DNA of 64,000 bases. Source: Nitrospinota bacterium (GTDB lineage: Bacteria; Nitrospinota_A; UBA7883; JACRLM01). The notes beneath the pieces were generated by a model, which had not been told where the DNA came from, made no database searches, and was given only the letters and a program-made list of their open reading frames with translations. Of the stretch, positions 52,270 through 60,304 are shown one piece after another. Positions within the stretch are counted from its first letter, which is position 1; every line of letters begins with the position of its first letter. The stretch covers positions 993,015 through 1,057,014 of the forward strand of contig JACQXA010000004.1 of the NCBI GenBank assembly GCA_016208975.1, given 5' to 3'. Both the position numbers and the translations under genes were made by a program.

Positions 52270-53427
52270 ATGGAAACGCCGGATCAAAGTTTCTTTCACA
52301 GCTTAACCGCCATGGAAAGTTCCGGCGCCTTGAGCGAGGCGCTGGAGCGCATCACAAAATCCACGGTTTCAGACGTTAATAATGCCATGGAGCGCCTGCC
52401 GGTTGCGTGGCCGGGGTTTCTGGCCTTGTTATCCGGACCGGCGGAAAACCATCTGGATGAAATAAAATCCCTGGCCAAAAACCTTACCGCCCAACGGTTC
52501 GGCCATACGGTAAACCTTTACATCCCCATCTATCTTTCCAACGCCTGCATAAACCAGTGCGCTTATTGCGGGTTCAACAGCCGGATGGACATCCGCCGGA
52601 AGACGCTTTCGCTGGACGAGGTGGGGCTGGAGGGGGAACGCCTTTTCAACGAAGGGTTCAGGAACATACTGCTGGTGGCCGGAGAAAGCCGGAAAGACAC
52701 TCCCCTAAGCCTGATGGAACAAAGCGTGCGGGCTTTAAAAGAGATGGGGTTTGTTTTCGTTGGGCTGGAGGCGGAGCCGTTGGGCGAGGATGAATACCGC
52801 ATACTTGGCGAGGCCGGGCTGGACGGGGTTACGGTGTATCAGGAAACATACGACCGGGAGATGTACGCCAGGGTACACAAGGCAGGGCCGAAAAAAGATT
52901 ATCAATGGCGGCTGGGCGCTCCCGAGCGGGTGGCCAAGGCCGGGATACGCTCGGTAAGCGTGGGGTTTCTCCTGGGTCTTGGGGAATTCTGCGCCGAAGC
53001 CGTGGCGCTGGCGGCCCACGTGAAATACTTGCAGAAACGGTTCTGGCAAACCTCCGTTTCGGTAAGTTTCCCCCGGATACATCAAGCGCCAGCCGGATTC
53101 GAACTGGCAAACGCCGTAAGCGACACCCGGCTTATAAAACTTATATCCGCCATGCGTCTGTTCAACCCGGACGTAACCCTTACCCTTTCCACCCGGGAAG
53201 CCCCGGCGTTGAGGGACGAGCTTTTCGGCGTAGGGATAAACCAGGTAAGCGCGGGCTCCAAAACCAGCCCGGGGGCATATACTGTTATCGGATCCGAAAG
53301 CTCCGCCGGGGAGCAGTTCCCCGTGGTGGACGAACGGCCTCCCCACGAAGTGGCCGAAGCCATAAAAAAAGCGGGGCTGGAATTCGTATGGAAAGACTGG
53401 GACAAAAACCTTCGCCCGGTGGCTTAA
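52270..53427 (+). CDS. thiH: 2-iminoacetate synthase (radical SAM)
   Basis: Splits tyrosine to give dehydroglycine for the thiazole ring. The 385-residue protein has the radical SAM cluster motif Cys93-x3-Cys97-x2-Cys100 in SNACINQCAYCGFN, then LLVAGESRKDTPL, GLDGVTVYQETYDREMYARVHKAGPKKDY and the ThiH-type VSVGFLLGLGEF and SVSFPRI. Anaerobic route to dehydroglycine, in contrast to ThiO. The ATG is 4 bases after the thiG stop. Confidence 0.96.
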   Translation: METPDQSFFHSLTAMESSGALSEALERITKSTVSDVNNAMERLPVAWPGFLALLSGPAENHLDEIKSLAKNLTAQRFGHTVNLYIPIYLSNACINQCAYCGFNSRMDIRRKTLSLDEVGLEGERLFNEGFRNILLVAGESRKDTPLSLMEQSVRALKEMGFVFVGLEAEPLGEDEYRILGEAGLDGVTVYQETYDREMYARVHKAGPKKDYQWRLGAPERVAKAGIRSVSVGFLLGLGEFCAEAVALAAHVKYLQKRFWQTSVSVSFPRIHQAPAGFELANAVSDTRLIKLISAMRLFNPDVTLTLSTREAPALRDELFGVGINQVSAGSKTSPGAYTVIGSESSAGEQFPVVDERPPHEVAEAIKKAGLEFVWKDWDKNLRPVA

Positions 53428-53428
53428 G

Positions 53429-53626
53429 ATGAACATAACCGTTAACGGACAGGCGACCCAGGCCCATGAAGGGGAAACCCTGGAACAGCTTATCGCCCGT
53501 TTTCAGATAAAGGGGCCCGTGGCCGCCCAACTAAACGAGATAATAATCCGCCGTGAGGCTCTGGCCGCCCAACCGCTTAAGGAAGGCGACAGGATTGAGC
53601 TTCTCACCATGATGGGCGGCGGCTGA
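53429..53626 (+). CDS. thiS: Sulfur carrier protein ThiS
   Basis: The 65-residue ubiquitin-like carrier ends in MMGGG, with the C-terminal glycine that is adenylated and thiocarboxylated. It begins MNITVNGQATQAHEGETLEQLI. It overlaps or nearly abuts thiH (2-base gap) and precedes thiE. Confidence 0.95.
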   Translation: MNITVNGQATQAHEGETLEQLIARFQIKGPVAAQLNEIIIRREALAAQPLKEGDRIELLTMMGGG

Positions 53627-53641
53627 CAGCAAGGCTTGAAC

Positions 53642-54274
53642 ATGCCTGATTTTTCGGAAATAGACATATATCCCGTCACGGGCCGGAGCCTGGCCAAAGG
53701 TTTGGGCGACGAGCAGATAATTTCAGCGCTGGCCCGGGGCGGCGCCAGGATTGTCCAACTGCGCGAGAAGAACCTTTCGGGCCGGGAATTCTACGAACTG
53801 GCCAGCCTTTACCGCCGGGAGACCCGCCGCCACGGCATGTTACTTGTCATAAACGACCGGGTGGACATGGCCCTGGCCGTGGAGGCCGACGGTGTGCATC
53901 TGGGCCGGGAAGACATGCCCATAACGGCGGCGAGGCGGGTGATGGGGCCTAAGGCCATCATAGGCGGGTCATCTCATTCCATTGAAGAGGCTTTGGGGGT
54001 GGAGTCTGCCGGAGCCTCTTATGTCAACCTCGGGCCAATATACCCAACCCCCACCAAGCCCGGCGCCACGGCCATCGGCCTCTCAGCCGTTAAACGGGCG
54101 GCGGCGGGGGCCATCCGTATTCCATTCACGGTCATGGGTGGCGTAACCATGGAAAACATCGGTGAAGTGGTTATGGCTGGGGCGCGGAAGATTGGCGTGG
54201 TATCAGCCATTTTCGGGGCCGAAGATCTGGAAATGGCCACCAAACGGCTCCGGGGGCGCATCCGGGGCTCCTGA
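53642..54274 (+). CDS. thiE: Thiamine-phosphate synthase
   Basis: Couples the thiazole and pyrimidine moieties. The 210-residue TIM-barrel contains YPVTGRSL, ARIVQLREKNLSGREFYELA, LLVINDRVDMALAVEADGVHLGREDMP, GGSSHSIEEALGVESAGASYVNLGPIYPTPTKPGATAIG and TVMGGVTMENI. The ATG at 53642 has AAGG 8 bases upstream. Last of the thi cluster; copy 3 of the interspersed repeat starts 7 bases after the stop. ThiC and ThiD are not seen. Confidence 0.97.
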   Translation: MPDFSEIDIYPVTGRSLAKGLGDEQIISALARGGARIVQLREKNLSGREFYELASLYRRETRRHGMLLVINDRVDMALAVEADGVHLGREDMPITAARRVMGPKAIIGGSSHSIEEALGVESAGASYVNLGPIYPTPTKPGATAIGLSAVKRAAAGAIRIPFTVMGGVTMENIGEVVMAGARKIGVVSAIFGAEDLEMATKRLRGRIRGS

Positions 54275-54281
54275 TAAACCG

Positions 54282-54430
54282 GTAGTGTCTCAGTTTGAAA
54301 GTGCAGGGGAGATTCTTCACTTACGCTCAGAATGACAATATAAAAGCCGTTGATAACATTGTCATCCTGGGCGAAGCGCAGGCGAAGTGAAGGATCTGTC
54401 TGTTATTTGAGATTCAAACTGGGACACCAC
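54282..54430. repeat. 149-bp palindromic interspersed repeat, copy 3
   Basis: Nearly identical to copy 1, starting GTAGTGTCTCAGTTTGAAA; ends TTCAAACTGGGACACCAC, the best-preserved terminal inverted repeat of the three (GTGTCTCAGTTTGAA against TTCAAACTGGGACAC). Lies between thiE and a small membrane-protein gene. Confidence 0.9.
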
Positions 54431-54489
54431 CGATAAATCCTGCGCCGGACGGGTATGTTATATTTAGAATATTCTTTGTGAGTTGAACC

Positions 54490-54846
54490 GTGGACATCAA
54501 GGAAATCTTCTTCTACCTTCTGGGCGCGCTGACCATAGCCCTTATCGCCAACCATTATTTCGAGCTGGGCATAGAGGCGCTGGACAACATCGAGGAATCG
54601 CTGGTCTCCTCCGGTGAGCGGGGCGGCGGGGCCATCCGGGAGATTGGCGGCCAATCAAACGGCGGCGACACCGATAAAAACCAGAGCCGGGAATGCTTGT
54701 CGGTGAGGCGAAGGGCGGGGGACGCCCGGGTAATGATACGCAAAAACCTGGAAGCCGCAAAGAAGGAAAATGACATCGTGAAAGCCAGGGATCTTGAAGA
54801 CCGTATCGCCTCACTAAACGAGGAGGAGCGGCAAGCCTGCCAGTAA
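54490..54846 (+). CDS. Hypothetical membrane-anchored helical protein
   Basis: The 118-residue product begins at a GTG: MDIKEIFFYLLGALTIALIANHYFELGIEAL contains one membrane helix. The C-terminal part is helical, with REIRE-like SVRRRAGDARVMIRKNLEAAKKENDIVKARDLEDRIASLNEEERQ, resembling a UvrB/uvrC-like motif (short antiparallel coiled coil). Function unknown. fxsA follows 3 bases after its stop. Confidence 0.6.
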   Translation: MDIKEIFFYLLGALTIALIANHYFELGIEALDNIEESLVSSGERGGGAIREIGGQSNGGDTDKNQSRECLSVRRRAGDARVMIRKNLEAAKKENDIVKARDLEDRIASLNEEERQACQ

Positions 54847-54849
54847 AAC

Positions 54850-55320
54850 ATGTTGTTTAAACTTTTCCTTCTATTCACCGTAACGCCTATCATCGAGTTG
54901 TGGCTGATCATTAAAATCGGCCAACGCATCGGCGCGCTGGATACGGTGGCCCTGCTGTTGATCTCCGGGGCGCTGGGGGCATGGTTCGCCCGGCAACAGG
55001 GTTTGAAAACCCTAAAGGAATTTTTCATGGCCACCCAGGCGGGGCAGGTTCCCGCAAGCCAGCTTTTGGACGGCGCGCTGATAATCCTGGGCGGCGCGCT
55101 GATGGTGGCGCCAGGGTTCATGACCGATATCTTCGGGCTGTTTCTGGTGATTCCGTGGACGCGCGCCCTGATCCGTCCGCTGTTCCTGCGCTGGGTGACG
55201 CGTCAGATGAAAGGCGCCGTTTTCGTATCCCACGGGCCGGGCCAGTTTCATTTCACCGGGTTCCCCGGCGATCACAAGCCCGGCGGCAAACCTGAAGACG
55301 ACAACGTGATAGACGTTTGA
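54850..55320 (+). CDS. fxsA: FxsA-family membrane protein
   Basis: The 156-residue protein has the FxsA pattern LFKLFLLFTVTPIIELWLIIKIGQRIGALDTVALLLISGALGAWFARQQG and GALIILGGALMVAPGFMTDIFGLFLVIPWTRALIRPLF, with three or four membrane helices. Known in E. coli as a suppressor of phage F exclusion; its native role is unclear. The next gene's probable start is 3 bases after its stop. Confidence 0.92.
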   Translation: MLFKLFLLFTVTPIIELWLIIKIGQRIGALDTVALLLISGALGAWFARQQGLKTLKEFFMATQAGQVPASQLLDGALIILGGALMVAPGFMTDIFGLFLVIPWTRALIRPLFLRWVTRQMKGAVFVSHGPGQFHFTGFPGDHKPGGKPEDDNVIDV

Positions 55321-55322
55321 GC

Positions 55323-55706
55323 ATGGTAAAAAAACCTTCCAGCGGACTTGTGCTTTTCGCCCATGGCAGTCGTGACGCCCGGTGGAAATCCCCTTTCATG
55401 GCGCTGGAGAAGAAAATGGCTTCCCGCCTGCCCGGCGCGCTGGTGAAGGCCGCGTTCCTTCAGGATTGCGAACCGAAGATCCACGATGTGGTGGACTCCA
55501 TGGCGGCCAAGGGATTAAACCGGATCACCGTTATCCCCATGTTTCTCGCCGTGGGCGCCCATTCGGCCAATGATTTCCCGAAGATAGCGGAACGCCTGCG
55601 GGCCGCCCATCCGGGTGTGGAAATTGAGTGGACCGAGGTTATCGGCCAATGGGAGGAAGCTCAGGACGCCCTGGCCGAGACCATGACGGCGCAACTGGCC
55701 CGCTGA
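55323..55706 (+). CDS. cbiX: Sirohydrochlorin cobalt/ferrochelatase-like (CbiX)
   Basis: Short single-domain chelatase; inserts metal into sirohydrochlorin for siroheme or cobalamin. The 127-residue protein starts MVKKPSSGLVLFAHGSRDARWKSPF, where HGSRD is the family's catalytic histidine motif, then AFLQDCEPKIHDVVDSMAAKGLNRITVIPMFLAVGAHSANDFPKI. It continues the fxsA run in the same direction. No other siroheme genes are in the window. Confidence 0.93.
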   Translation: MVKKPSSGLVLFAHGSRDARWKSPFMALEKKMASRLPGALVKAAFLQDCEPKIHDVVDSMAAKGLNRITVIPMFLAVGAHSANDFPKIAERLRAAHPGVEIEWTEVIGQWEEAQDALAETMTAQLAR

Positions 55707-55713
55707 CCGGCCG

Positions 55714-57132
55714 TTACGCCGACGCCTGTTTCCCCAGGTCGAACACCAGCGTGATCTCGTTGCCTTCCGCGTTGAACTCCAGGGAGGTTGCCATGGCCCT
55801 CATTATCATCACGCCCCTGCCGTGGATGGACTCGATATCCGTTTCTTCACCCAAAGCTTTGCGCCAGTTGAAACCCTTGCCCTCGTCGCGGATCCTGAAC
55901 CGGGCATCTTTCCCCTTCATGGCGAATTGCACCTCCACACGCCGCGAGGCGTAAGGCTCCTGACCGGAACGCTCCGCGATAAGCTCGGAGTAGCTGTCCA
56001 GATCGTCGTCTTTCAGGGAGGAGGGTATTTCCAGGTTGCCGTGGATTATGGCGTTGCCCAGGGCTTCGTCCAGCGTAAGCTCAATGGCCCGTTTCTGTAT
56101 ATGATCGGCGTCAACGATGTTGGATAGATACGATGACACGGCCGGGATGGTGGCAAGGTCGTTGGGCAACATGAACCGGCTCTCCTCGCTCACCATGTAT
56201 TTTAGCGCCTTGGACATTTGCACGGTCTGTTCGCCCGCATCCACCACCGCCGCCAGGCTGTTTATCACATCGGTCAGCTTGGAGTTGCAGTCTATCCCCA
56301 AATCCTGGGCGCGGCTCATGATGAACTTGCGCGCCTCCGTGTTCCGTTCCCGCTCCTCTTTTATCTCCAGCTCACGCCGCCCTTTCCTCTCCGCAAGCAG
56401 GAGGGCGGCCGCCCGCACCTCGTCGGCCATGATCTTGATTTCCGTGGTGGAATAAGCGGGCAGGTCCACGTTGAATCTTTCTTCCTGGAAACCGGTGATG
56501 GCGCTGGCGATGCTCTTTATGGGGGACACCACGGTTTTATGGATGAGGATAATCATCACCGCGGCCATGGCCACAAGGATGACTGAAACCACCAGCGCCA
56601 CCTGCCCGGCCAGCGCCTCGGTGGCCATCTTGCGCCCGGTAAGGTCGAACTCCATCACCGCCGCACCGTTCACCATTCCGGCGGGCACAGGCTTGCCGTC
56701 CAGCCCCATGTGGCAGGCTCCGCACCGCTCGTCGGTAATGAACGGGTAGATGAATTTGAGCCTTGTGTCAGACTCCAGTATCTCTTTAATCTCCCCGTCG
56801 CGCAGGGCATCTTCTTCCTCAACGCTTTTGGGAATCTCACCCCTGCGGATGCCGTGTTGCTTTATCACATGCTTGGAACGCACCATGCGGAAGCTGAAAT
56901 TCTGGCCGCTCTTAAGGAAGTTGATTATCCGGTCTATCTCGTCATAATCGTTGGTGCTCATCATTGTGGAAAGCAGACCGTACCTCACCAACAGGGCTTT
57001 TTCCCGGGCCTCTTTTCTGGCTGTGGCCTGGTAATCCGCCTTTAGCCGGGATGTCAAAATGGTGTTGGTGAGAAGGACGGCAAGCGCCGTGGACACCACG
57101 ATGATGGCCGCAAACCGAGTTTCCAGTTTCAT
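55714..57132 (-). CDS. Membrane sensor with c-type heme motif and RsbW-like ATPase domain
   Basis: The 472-residue protein has TM1 (about 8-25), a periplasmic domain of the DUF3365/Tll0287 type with one CxxCH heme motif (Cys137, Cys140, His141 in ERCGACHMG), TM2 (about 185-210), a HAMP region, a coiled segment, and a C-terminal HATPase of the anti-sigma/RsbW class (TLDEALGNAIIHGNLEI and FRIRDEGKGFNWRKALGE, then HGRGVMIMRAMA). There is no His-phosphotransfer domain. The TM-proximal ATG at 57132 is preferred over an open extension from 57180. No anti-sigma antagonist or sigma factor is adjacent. Confidence 0.85.
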   Translation of the reverse strand: MKLETRFAAIIVVSTALAVLLTNTILTSRLKADYQATARKEAREKALLVRYGLLSTMMSTNDYDEIDRIINFLKSGQNFSFRMVRSKHVIKQHGIRRGEIPKSVEEEDALRDGEIKEILESDTRLKFIYPFITDERCGACHMGLDGKPVPAGMVNGAAVMEFDLTGRKMATEALAGQVALVVSVILVAMAAVMIILIHKTVVSPIKSIASAITGFQEERFNVDLPAYSTTEIKIMADEVRAAALLLAERKGRRELEIKEERERNTEARKFIMSRAQDLGIDCNSKLTDVINSLAAVVDAGEQTVQMSKALKYMVSEESRFMLPNDLATIPAVSSYLSNIVDADHIQKRAIELTLDEALGNAIIHGNLEIPSSLKDDDLDSYSELIAERSGQEPYASRRVEVQFAMKGKDARFRIRDEGKGFNWRKALGEETDIESIHGRGVMIMRAMATSLEFNAEGNEITLVFDLGKQASA

Positions 57133-57435
57133 TGGAAAAGTGATGAACCCCTGATTTTTTGAAATTATAAACCAGAACACGCAAAGCCGGTGTTAATTAT
57201 CTACACGGCAATTGCGCGTTTGGGCCGCCTGGGGCCTTCCGTTGAGCGCTTTTCTTCCGGTGGAAAACGGGCCGGGCCGGCCAGATGGGCTTTTTCAACT
57301 TTTTCACCTTTTTCAAACATGCCAGGTTCGCCAGGTTTCTCAAAAGGCACATTCGTTGCTACTTAAATTTCCCGGATGTCTGTTTCATGGTACCGTCAAA
57401 ATAATGACGGAAACCGCTGGTATAACAGGGGCCAA

Positions 57436-58407
57436 ATGGAAACGAGGATGCTGACTTTCAACTGGCACGAGCCTTACATCGCCATGTTGCTCAAGACCGG
57501 CCATACATTCGACATCGCGCGGCCGGACCTGGGCAGAAATGGCGGCAGGCACTGGGACGTGCGGTTGCGCCCCTTGCCCGCGCGCGCCACTATGGTGGAC
57601 TGGCCTGCCGCTGTTCAACGTATGGATGAAGGAGCTTATTCGGTTATCCTCTGCCACAATTTCGCTGACATGGCGCGGGTCGCAAACAGCAAAACCCGCA
57701 AAATACTTTTATTCCACAATAAATTGGCGGCGGAGCTAAAAAGCGGCGCCGATACGGTAAGCCGGGCGGATTACCTGGACAAGGTAGCTCCTTTGGCCCA
57801 GGCGGCGGATCGTTTGGTGTTTGTCTCCAAATCCAAAATGGATGATTGGGGGTTTGGCCGGGGGGAAGTGATAGGACCCGGAATAAACGTTTTGGATTTC
57901 GGCCCTTACATAGGCGATATAAAGGGCGTTTTGCGGGTGGCCAGTTATTTCAAGGAACGGGGTTTCATGTTGGGCTACGAAACCTCGCAACAGGCCGTGG
58001 AGGGTTTCGAGAACCTTCTGCTGGGATTCAACCCCTCCATTCCCGGAGTGGCCCCGGCGGAGAGCTACGAAAAACTTTTGAATTATTATTCCAGATACCG
58101 GGTTTTTCTCCACACCACCTGTCACCCTTACGAGGATGGCCACAATATGGCCCTGCTGGAGGCCATGGCCGCCGGGATGCCGGTGGTGGCCTTAAAACAT
58201 CCCGCGTCAATCATCATCCACGGGCATAATGGTTTGGTGGGGGAGAGCGTGGAATCGCTCCGGGAACATATAGCGGTTTTGCTGGGTGACGAAACGCTGG
58301 CCAGGACGCTGGGCGCAAACGCCAGGAATTCGGTGGCGGAAAGATTCCCGATCGAAAAGTTCACCGGAGCGTGGAACAATGTTTTCACAGCGGCCCATGA
58401 GACTTAA
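57436..58407 (+). CDS. Glycosyltransferase (GT4-like)
   Basis: The 323-residue protein opens METRMLTFNWHEPYIAMLLKTGHTFDIA and has VSKSKMDDWGF and the C-terminal nucleotide-sugar part HTTCHPYEDGHNMALLEAMAAGMPVVALKHPASIIIHGHNGLVGE, where the E of LLEAMAAG is the catalytic carboxylate. GT-B fold, family 4-like. The ATG at 57436 follows AGGGG by 5 bases. It starts a run with Maf and two further glycosyltransferases, so it may act on flagellin or surface glycan. Confidence 0.78.
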   Translation: METRMLTFNWHEPYIAMLLKTGHTFDIARPDLGRNGGRHWDVRLRPLPARATMVDWPAAVQRMDEGAYSVILCHNFADMARVANSKTRKILLFHNKLAAELKSGADTVSRADYLDKVAPLAQAADRLVFVSKSKMDDWGFGRGEVIGPGINVLDFGPYIGDIKGVLRVASYFKERGFMLGYETSQQAVEGFENLLLGFNPSIPGVAPAESYEKLLNYYSRYRVFLHTTCHPYEDGHNMALLEAMAAGMPVVALKHPASIIIHGHNGLVGESVESLREHIAVLLGDETLARTLGANARNSVAERFPIEKFTGAWNNVFTAAHET

Positions 58408-58420
58408 GAAAGCCGGTTAG

Positions 58421-60304
58421 ATGAACGGAAAACAGGAAAGCGTGTTTCAGCGGAACCTGGCGGCCATCAGGGAGCGGGACAAGGCATTGGCCGAACGGCT
58501 GGAGTCTCTTGCCCCGTCACCCAGGATAACCCGTGAAAAGGGAGCCGGGCGGCGGGTTTTGATAACAGTAAACGCCCCGGGCGGTGAGGGGAAGCTTACC
58601 ATGCCCGACCTGGGCAAACCCCATCTGGACTCCATGGGTGAAGCCCTTTCCATGTCCCGCATGGTGGCGGCGCTGGGGTTGGGCTCGGGCAGGTTGTTCG
58701 CCGAAATTGTGGAGCGCACCGGGCCGCAGACTTTTGTTCTGCTCATCGAGCCGGACATAGACCTTTTCGCCGCCGTCATCGCCGAGGAGGATTTTTCAAA
58801 AGCGTTCAGGCAACCTAAGGTATGTCTTGCGGTGGGGGAAAAACCCCACGCGGCCACTATTATAAAGGCCGAGTCGGAGCTTTCGGTGTTCACTATCACC
58901 GATTGTTCGGTGATCGAAAACCCATGGTCGGCCCCGCTTTATATCGAATATTTCAACGAAGTGAAAGACCGGATTTCCCACCTTATGAAGATGGGCGGGC
59001 AAAACGCGGCCACCCTGGCGCAAATGGATGACAGCTGGCGGGACAACGTGTTGGAAAATCTGCCCGCAATCATCAAATCAGCGCCGGTGATGAGCCTTTT
59101 CGGCCGTTTTTCCGGAATGCCCGGGGTGGTGGTGGCCGCAGGGCCGTCACTGTCGAAAAACATCTGGTGGCTGGGCGCGTTGAAGGGGCGGGGGGTGATT
59201 ATTGCGGTGGATACCGCCGTCAGGGCCCTTTTGTCCGCGGGAATCACGCCCGATATTGTGGTGTCCCTGGATTCCCAGTTCAACAATTACCTGCATTTAA
59301 AGGGGGTGAAATTGCCGGACACGTTAATGGCGTTTAACCCCGTATCCTTTCCGCAAATCGTTAAAGAGCACGAGGGCCCCATGGTGTTCACTGGCTATAC
59401 CTACCCGCTGGTGGAATGGCTGGAAACGGTCATAGGCGAGCTGGGCTCGGTGCGGGCTGGCGGCTCGGTGGCCACGTCTGCGTTCGACCTGGCGGTGAAA
59501 ATGGGATGCTCGCCGGTGGTTTTGATCGGGCAGGACCTTTGTTACTCCACCCGCGCCACCCACGCTGAAGGAACGCTTTATGAGACCGAGACGCGGGCCG
59601 GGCTGAACACCCGGCTGGATGACGCCATCGTAGCCGGAGCCACCGGGGTGGTTGACCTGTTTGGAAGAGAGGCCCTGGCGTTGGGTAAAATGGAGGCATG
59701 GCGGCAATGGTTCGAGCTTGTCATCTTAGGCGTGGACCAACCGGTGTTTAACGCCACCGAGGGGGGAACGCCCATTCAGGGAGCTTCCCCGGTTTCCATG
59801 GCGGAGGTTGTGGCGCGGCACGGCAAGCCGGGCGGCGGGGAACCGGCGCTGGCCTGCATGGATTTCACCATGACGGGCGCCAGGGAGAAAGAGGTGGCGG
59901 AAGCGTTGCATTCCGCCAGGGAGGAGGCTCGCGCCGCCAAGTCCATCTGCGGGAAAGGGATGAATGCGCTGAAATCCGCCATTTCGTATATTACCGATGA
60001 GCTCTCCATTTCCAAGGCCGACAGCGCCATGGGCGAGGTAAAAAACCTGGCCAGGGAAATCCTGGAAAAGTCGCTGTTCGCGGAGTTGAACCGGTTCGCC
60101 GTGGAAAGCGCCCTGGACAGGGTGGAGAACATCCGCCGCAAAAGCGAGGCGCTGGAGAATAAAAAGGACCGGTTCACCATGAGCCTGGAGGCGTACCGCG
60201 CGCTTTTCACCGAAATTTACGAGATCGCCGCCAAGTTCGACAAGTCCGTCAGCCAGGCCATCAGGTCCATCAGCGGCGCGCGGGAGGGAGGGGCCGGACA
60301 ATGA
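58421..60304 (+). CDS. Motility-accessory-factor-like protein (DUF115/MptE-like)
   Basis: The 627-residue protein has the DUF115 (Maf, 6-hydroxymethylpterin pyrophosphokinase-like) core, with MPGVVVAAGPSLSKNIWWL (GPSLSKN at 241-247), VSLDSQFNNYLHLKG, PSVFPQIV and a set of conserved acidic and glycine residues, and a helical C-terminal third. In Campylobacter and Aeromonas such proteins act with sugar transferases in flagellin glycosylation. It overlaps the CgeB-like gene by 4 bases (ATGA). Confidence 0.85.
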   Translation: MNGKQESVFQRNLAAIRERDKALAERLESLAPSPRITREKGAGRRVLITVNAPGGEGKLTMPDLGKPHLDSMGEALSMSRMVAALGLGSGRLFAEIVERTGPQTFVLLIEPDIDLFAAVIAEEDFSKAFRQPKVCLAVGEKPHAATIIKAESELSVFTITDCSVIENPWSAPLYIEYFNEVKDRISHLMKMGGQNAATLAQMDDSWRDNVLENLPAIIKSAPVMSLFGRFSGMPGVVVAAGPSLSKNIWWLGALKGRGVIIAVDTAVRALLSAGITPDIVVSLDSQFNNYLHLKGVKLPDTLMAFNPVSFPQIVKEHEGPMVFTGYTYPLVEWLETVIGELGSVRAGGSVATSAFDLAVKMGCSPVVLIGQDLCYSTRATHAEGTLYETETRAGLNTRLDDAIVAGATGVVDLFGREALALGKMEAWRQWFELVILGVDQPVFNATEGGTPIQGASPVSMAEVVARHGKPGGGEPALACMDFTMTGAREKEVAEALHSAREEARAAKSICGKGMNALKSAISYITDELSISKADSAMGEVKNLAREILEKSLFAELNRFAVESALDRVENIRRKSEALENKKDRFTMSLEAYRALFTEIYEIAAKFDKSVSQAIRSISGAREGGAGQ

